Source: Terriglobia bacterium
GTDB lineage: Bacteria > Acidobacteriota > Terriglobia > Terriglobales > Acidobacteriaceae
Length of the DNA stretch: 64,000 nucleotides
Assembly: GCA_020073015.1 (NCBI GenBank)
Contig: JAIQFZ010000022.1
Span: 18,110 to 82,109 of the forward strand
Reading direction: 5' to 3'
Below, piece by piece: positions 61,904 to 64,000 of the stretch. A model generated the notes under the pieces. It made no database searches and was not told where the DNA came from. It saw nothing but the letters and a program-made list of their open reading frames with translations. Numbering within the stretch: the first letter of the stretch is position 1; every line of letters begins with the position of its first letter. The position numbers and the translations under genes were made by a program.

Positions 61904-62018
61904 CCGCGATTCGCCCGGGGCACGCGGCTGGCCGCGTCTCCGTTGCGTGGTTGCCAGGAACCGGATTCTGATATAAGCAATCTTTCTTCGAATTGAAAGC
62001 TGGAGGTCTGTCCTCATC

Positions 62019-63554
62019 ATGAACGATGCCAACCAGAGCGTTTCTCCCCACATATCGGGACTTGCCCGCATCCGGGAGTTACTGCGGAATCCCATTTCCG
62101 TCGTCGGTCTCGCGCTCGCCGTGGTCGCGCTCGGTAACATCCTGTTTCTTTTCTTCCTGGACATGACGAGGACTCACCCCAGTCCCTACATCGGCATCCT
62201 CGCCTACATGGTCGCGCCCGGCTTTCTGGTGCTCGGCTTGGCGCTGATCCTGTTCGGAGCTATCTACTACCGCCGTCGCCGTCGCGAAGCCGCGGGCCTG
62301 ACGGCGCACTACATGCGATTCGATTTCGCTGATCCCGCGCAACGGGGAGCCATCTCTTTTTTCCTGGCCTTTATCGTCGTTTTCATCCTAATGAGCGTGG
62401 TCGGCAGCTATCGCGCGTATAGTTTTACGGATTCAGTGAGCTTCTGCGGACAGCTTTGCCACTCGGTGATGGCGCCGGAATTCACGGCTTACCAGCAGTC
62501 CCCGCATGCGCGGGTCGCGTGCGTGGATTGCCACGTCGGCGCCGGCGCCACCTGGTACGTGAAGTCGAAGCTGTCGGGCTCACGCCAGGTGTTCAAGACT
62601 GTCCTCAACACCTTCCCCCGGCCGATTCCCACCCCCGTCCACAACCTGCGCCCCGCCGCCGAGACGTGCGAGACCTGCCACTGGCCGAAGAAGTTCTACG
62701 GCGCGCAGCTGAAAGTGTTCAACCATTACTCCAGTGATGAAAAGAACACGCCGCGCCAGATCCGTCTTCTGATCAAGACCGGAGGCGGCGACCCTGCGAC
62801 CGGCGAACCGGAAGGCATCCACTGGCACATGAACATCTCCAATGAGATGACCTACGTCGCCACCGACGATCAGCGCCAGATCATTGCATACATTCACGTG
62901 AAAGACCCGCAAGGGCGTATCACCGAGTATTTCGCGAAGGATTCCAAACTGACCAAGGACCAGATCGCCAAGGCCGAGAAGCGCCGCATGGATTGCGTGG
63001 ACTGCCACAATCGTCCGACGCACATCTATGTGCCGCCCGATGTTTCCGTTGATCGCTCGTTTGCCGCACATCGTCTCGATATCAGCCTGCCCTTCCTGAA
63101 ACAGCAGGCGGTCGAAGCTCTCACCGGCAAGTACGACACCACTGACGCCGCCATGCAGGGCATCGCCAAGACGATCTACGAGTTCTACAGCAGCAAGTAC
63201 CCCGATCTGGCCAGGAACAAGCAGCCTGAGATACGCGGCGCCATCGATGAACTGCAGCGCGTCTACAAGCTCACTTTTTTTCCGGAGATGAAGCTGGACT
63301 GGCGGACCCACCCCAATAACATCGGGCACTTCTATTCGAACGGCTGTTTCCGCTGCCACGATGGCGACCATGTCAGCCCCGAGGGCAAGGTGATCCGCAA
63401 GGACTGCAACATTTGCCACACCATTCTCGAACAACAGGAAAACGCGGTGAACATCTCTTCGTTGCCCGGTCTCGAATTTAAGCACCCGGTCGATCTCGGC
63501 GATATGACGGCGGTCAACTGCAGCGACTGCCACAGCGGCGGCGTGGGTCCATAG
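62019..63554 (+). CDS. 7-haem NapC/NirT-family membrane cytochrome (ImcH-like architecture)
   Basis: 511 residues. Three membrane helices come first (about 27-48, 57-82 and 110-132). Haem sites follow: FCGQLCH (a CX3CH motif, about 147-152), CVDCH, CETCH, CVDCH, CFRCH, CNICH and CSDCH. That makes six ordinary sites and one CX3CH. The NapC/NirT type is indicated by the first haem next to the membrane and by the HSVMAPEFTAYQQSPHARVACVDCHVG segment. ImcH of Geobacter, a quinol oxidoreductase for higher-potential acceptors, has the same helix-plus-seven-haem plan. The gene has GGAGG before the ATG and no Crp-type site nearby. It closes the cytochrome cluster. Confidence 0.9.
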   Translation: MNDANQSVSPHISGLARIRELLRNPISVVGLALAVVALGNILFLFFLDMTRTHPSPYIGILAYMVAPGFLVLGLALILFGAIYYRRRRREAAGLTAHYMRFDFADPAQRGAISFFLAFIVVFILMSVVGSYRAYSFTDSVSFCGQLCHSVMAPEFTAYQQSPHARVACVDCHVGAGATWYVKSKLSGSRQVFKTVLNTFPRPIPTPVHNLRPAAETCETCHWPKKFYGAQLKVFNHYSSDEKNTPRQIRLLIKTGGGDPATGEPEGIHWHMNISNEMTYVATDDQRQIIAYIHVKDPQGRITEYFAKDSKLTKDQIAKAEKRRMDCVDCHNRPTHIYVPPDVSVDRSFAAHRLDISLPFLKQQAVEALTGKYDTTDAAMQGIAKTIYEFYSSKYPDLARNKQPEIRGAIDELQRVYKLTFFPEMKLDWRTHPNNIGHFYSNGCFRCHDGDHVSPEGKVIRKDCNICHTILEQQENAVNISSLPGLEFKHPVDLGDMTAVNCSDCHSGGVGP

Positions 63555-63616
63555 TTGCTTGTGTGGGGAGGGGCGACCTCGCTCGTCCAACTCCTTCCCA
63601 GACAACAATTTACCTT

Positions 63617-63632
63617 TGTGATGTCAATCACA
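63617..63632. promoter_or_regulatory. Crp/Fnr-type palindrome TGTGATGTCAATCACA
   Basis: A perfect TGTGA-N6-TCACA, 74 bp before the ATG at 63706. It matches the site at 51518 at both half-sites. Confidence 0.62.
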
Positions 63633-63638
63633 TTCGCG

Positions 63639-63654
63639 AGTGACAGCAATCACG
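63639..63654. promoter_or_regulatory. Crp/Fnr-type palindrome AGTGACAGCAATCACG
   Basis: GTGA-N6-TCAC core 22 bp (about two helical turns) from the site at 63617, so two dimers could bind on one face of the helix. Confidence 0.55.
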
Positions 63655-63705
63655 GCCTCAAGTTCGCCCGTCCCCTATCGTGACATCTGGGTGAGGTCAA
63701 CTTTC

Positions 63706-64000
63706 ATGGCGGTTATGGAGCACAAGGAAGCGGTGAGTCTGCCGGCGAACGGCAACGGGCAGCAGCCCGCGAAAGCAGAGTTCAAGCCACGGCTCATCTT
63801 CTGGGAAGTCACGAAAGGCTGCAACCTGCGCTGCATCCACTGTCGCGCGACCGCAACGGAGCTCAGCTCGCCCACCGACTTGCCGACGACCAAGGCGCTC
63901 GACATCATCGATCAGATCGTTGCGGTTGCGAATCCCATTCTTGTTCTCAGCGGCGGCGAGCCTCTCTATCGCTCCGACATTTTTCAACTCGCCCGCTATG
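63706..64000 (+). CDS. radical SAM protein, N-terminal part (3' truncated by window edge)
   Basis: The ATG at 63706 (MAVMEHKEAVSLPANG) opens a frame that runs off the window. At about residues 31-46 it has FWEVTKGCNLRCIHC, the CX3CX2C cluster site for the 4Fe-4S/SAM cofactor. LVLSGGEPLYRSDIF follows, the GGE motif that binds SAM. The FWEVTKGCNLRCIHCRA wording resembles the NirJ/AhbC/AhbD group, which modifies haem precursors, and PqqE-like SPASM proteins. A haem-maturation role would suit a cytochrome cluster but needs the missing C-terminus. Two Crp/Fnr-type sites lie upstream. Confidence 0.85.
   Translation, partial: MAVMEHKEAVSLPANGNGQQPAKAEFKPRLIFWEVTKGCNLRCIHCRATATELSSPTDLPTTKALDIIDQIVAVANPILVLSGGEPLYRSDIFQLARY

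Noticed and set aside
60827..62164. 445-codon minus-strand frame across the end of the 13-haem gene
   Set aside because: Antisense shadow; the plus strand has unmistakable haem and membrane motifs throughout.

Overview
The window looks like chromosomal DNA of a Terriglobia-type acidobacterium. The evidence is high GC, two very large Oar-type TonB-dependent receptors with an N-terminal carboxypeptidase-regulatory-like domain, a von Willebrand A protein of the acidobacterial 'VWFA-related' type, a choice-of-anchor-D/beta-propeller secreted protein, and many short interspersed palindromic words between genes. No rRNA, tRNA, CRISPR array, transposase or phage gene was recognised. The assignment rests on gene content only.

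Layout. 1-19 kb: mixed housekeeping and secreted proteins. These are an S9 peptidase fragment cut by the window edge, a cold-shock protein, an M20 peptidase, an ASH-domain/propeller protein, an alpha/beta hydrolase, a glycerate kinase, TatB-TatC, a glutaminyl-cyclase-like M28 lipoprotein, a small cytochrome c, LysS (minus strand), and DUF2911 and DUF4261 proteins. 19.1-29.9 kb: a complex I operon encoding NuoA, C, D, H, J, K, L, M and N, with two extra small ORFs and no nuoB, E, F, G or I. 30-33.5 kb: a TonB-dependent receptor. 33.5-35.6 kb: a partial ATP synthase operon (AtpZ, AtpI, a, c only). 35.7-38.5 kb: a large HEAT/PilZ protein on the minus strand whose best start appears to be AUC. 38.6-44.2 kb: a MoaD-MoaE fusion, a VWA protein and a second TonB-dependent receptor. 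44.2-51.4 kb: secreted proteins, a PLP decarboxylase, a SIMPL protein, a PEBP-like protein and a TonB.

51.5-64 kb is the most striking region. It has two tandem Crp/Fnr-type regulators (the second lacks a DNA-binding domain), a decaheme MtrA/DmsE-type cytochrome, an outer-membrane barrel (MtrB/PioB-type role inferred), a 19-heme cytochrome with a C-terminal membrane anchor, a separate cytochrome b, a 13-heme cytochrome c fused to a cytochrome b (CbcL-like architecture), a 7-heme NapC/NirT protein (ImcH-like architecture) and the start of a radical SAM gene. Together these encode about 49 c-type haem sites. The parts match a quinol-to-outside electron conduit: inner-membrane quinol oxidoreductases, periplasmic multihaem carriers and an outer-membrane porin-cytochrome pair.

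Six GTGA-N6-TCAC palindromes lie in front of both crp genes, the 19-haem gene and the radical SAM gene. This suggests a dedicated, autoregulated Crp/Fnr regulon. Extracellular electron transfer is an inference from architecture; the haem motifs, fusions and palindromes are read directly from the sequence.
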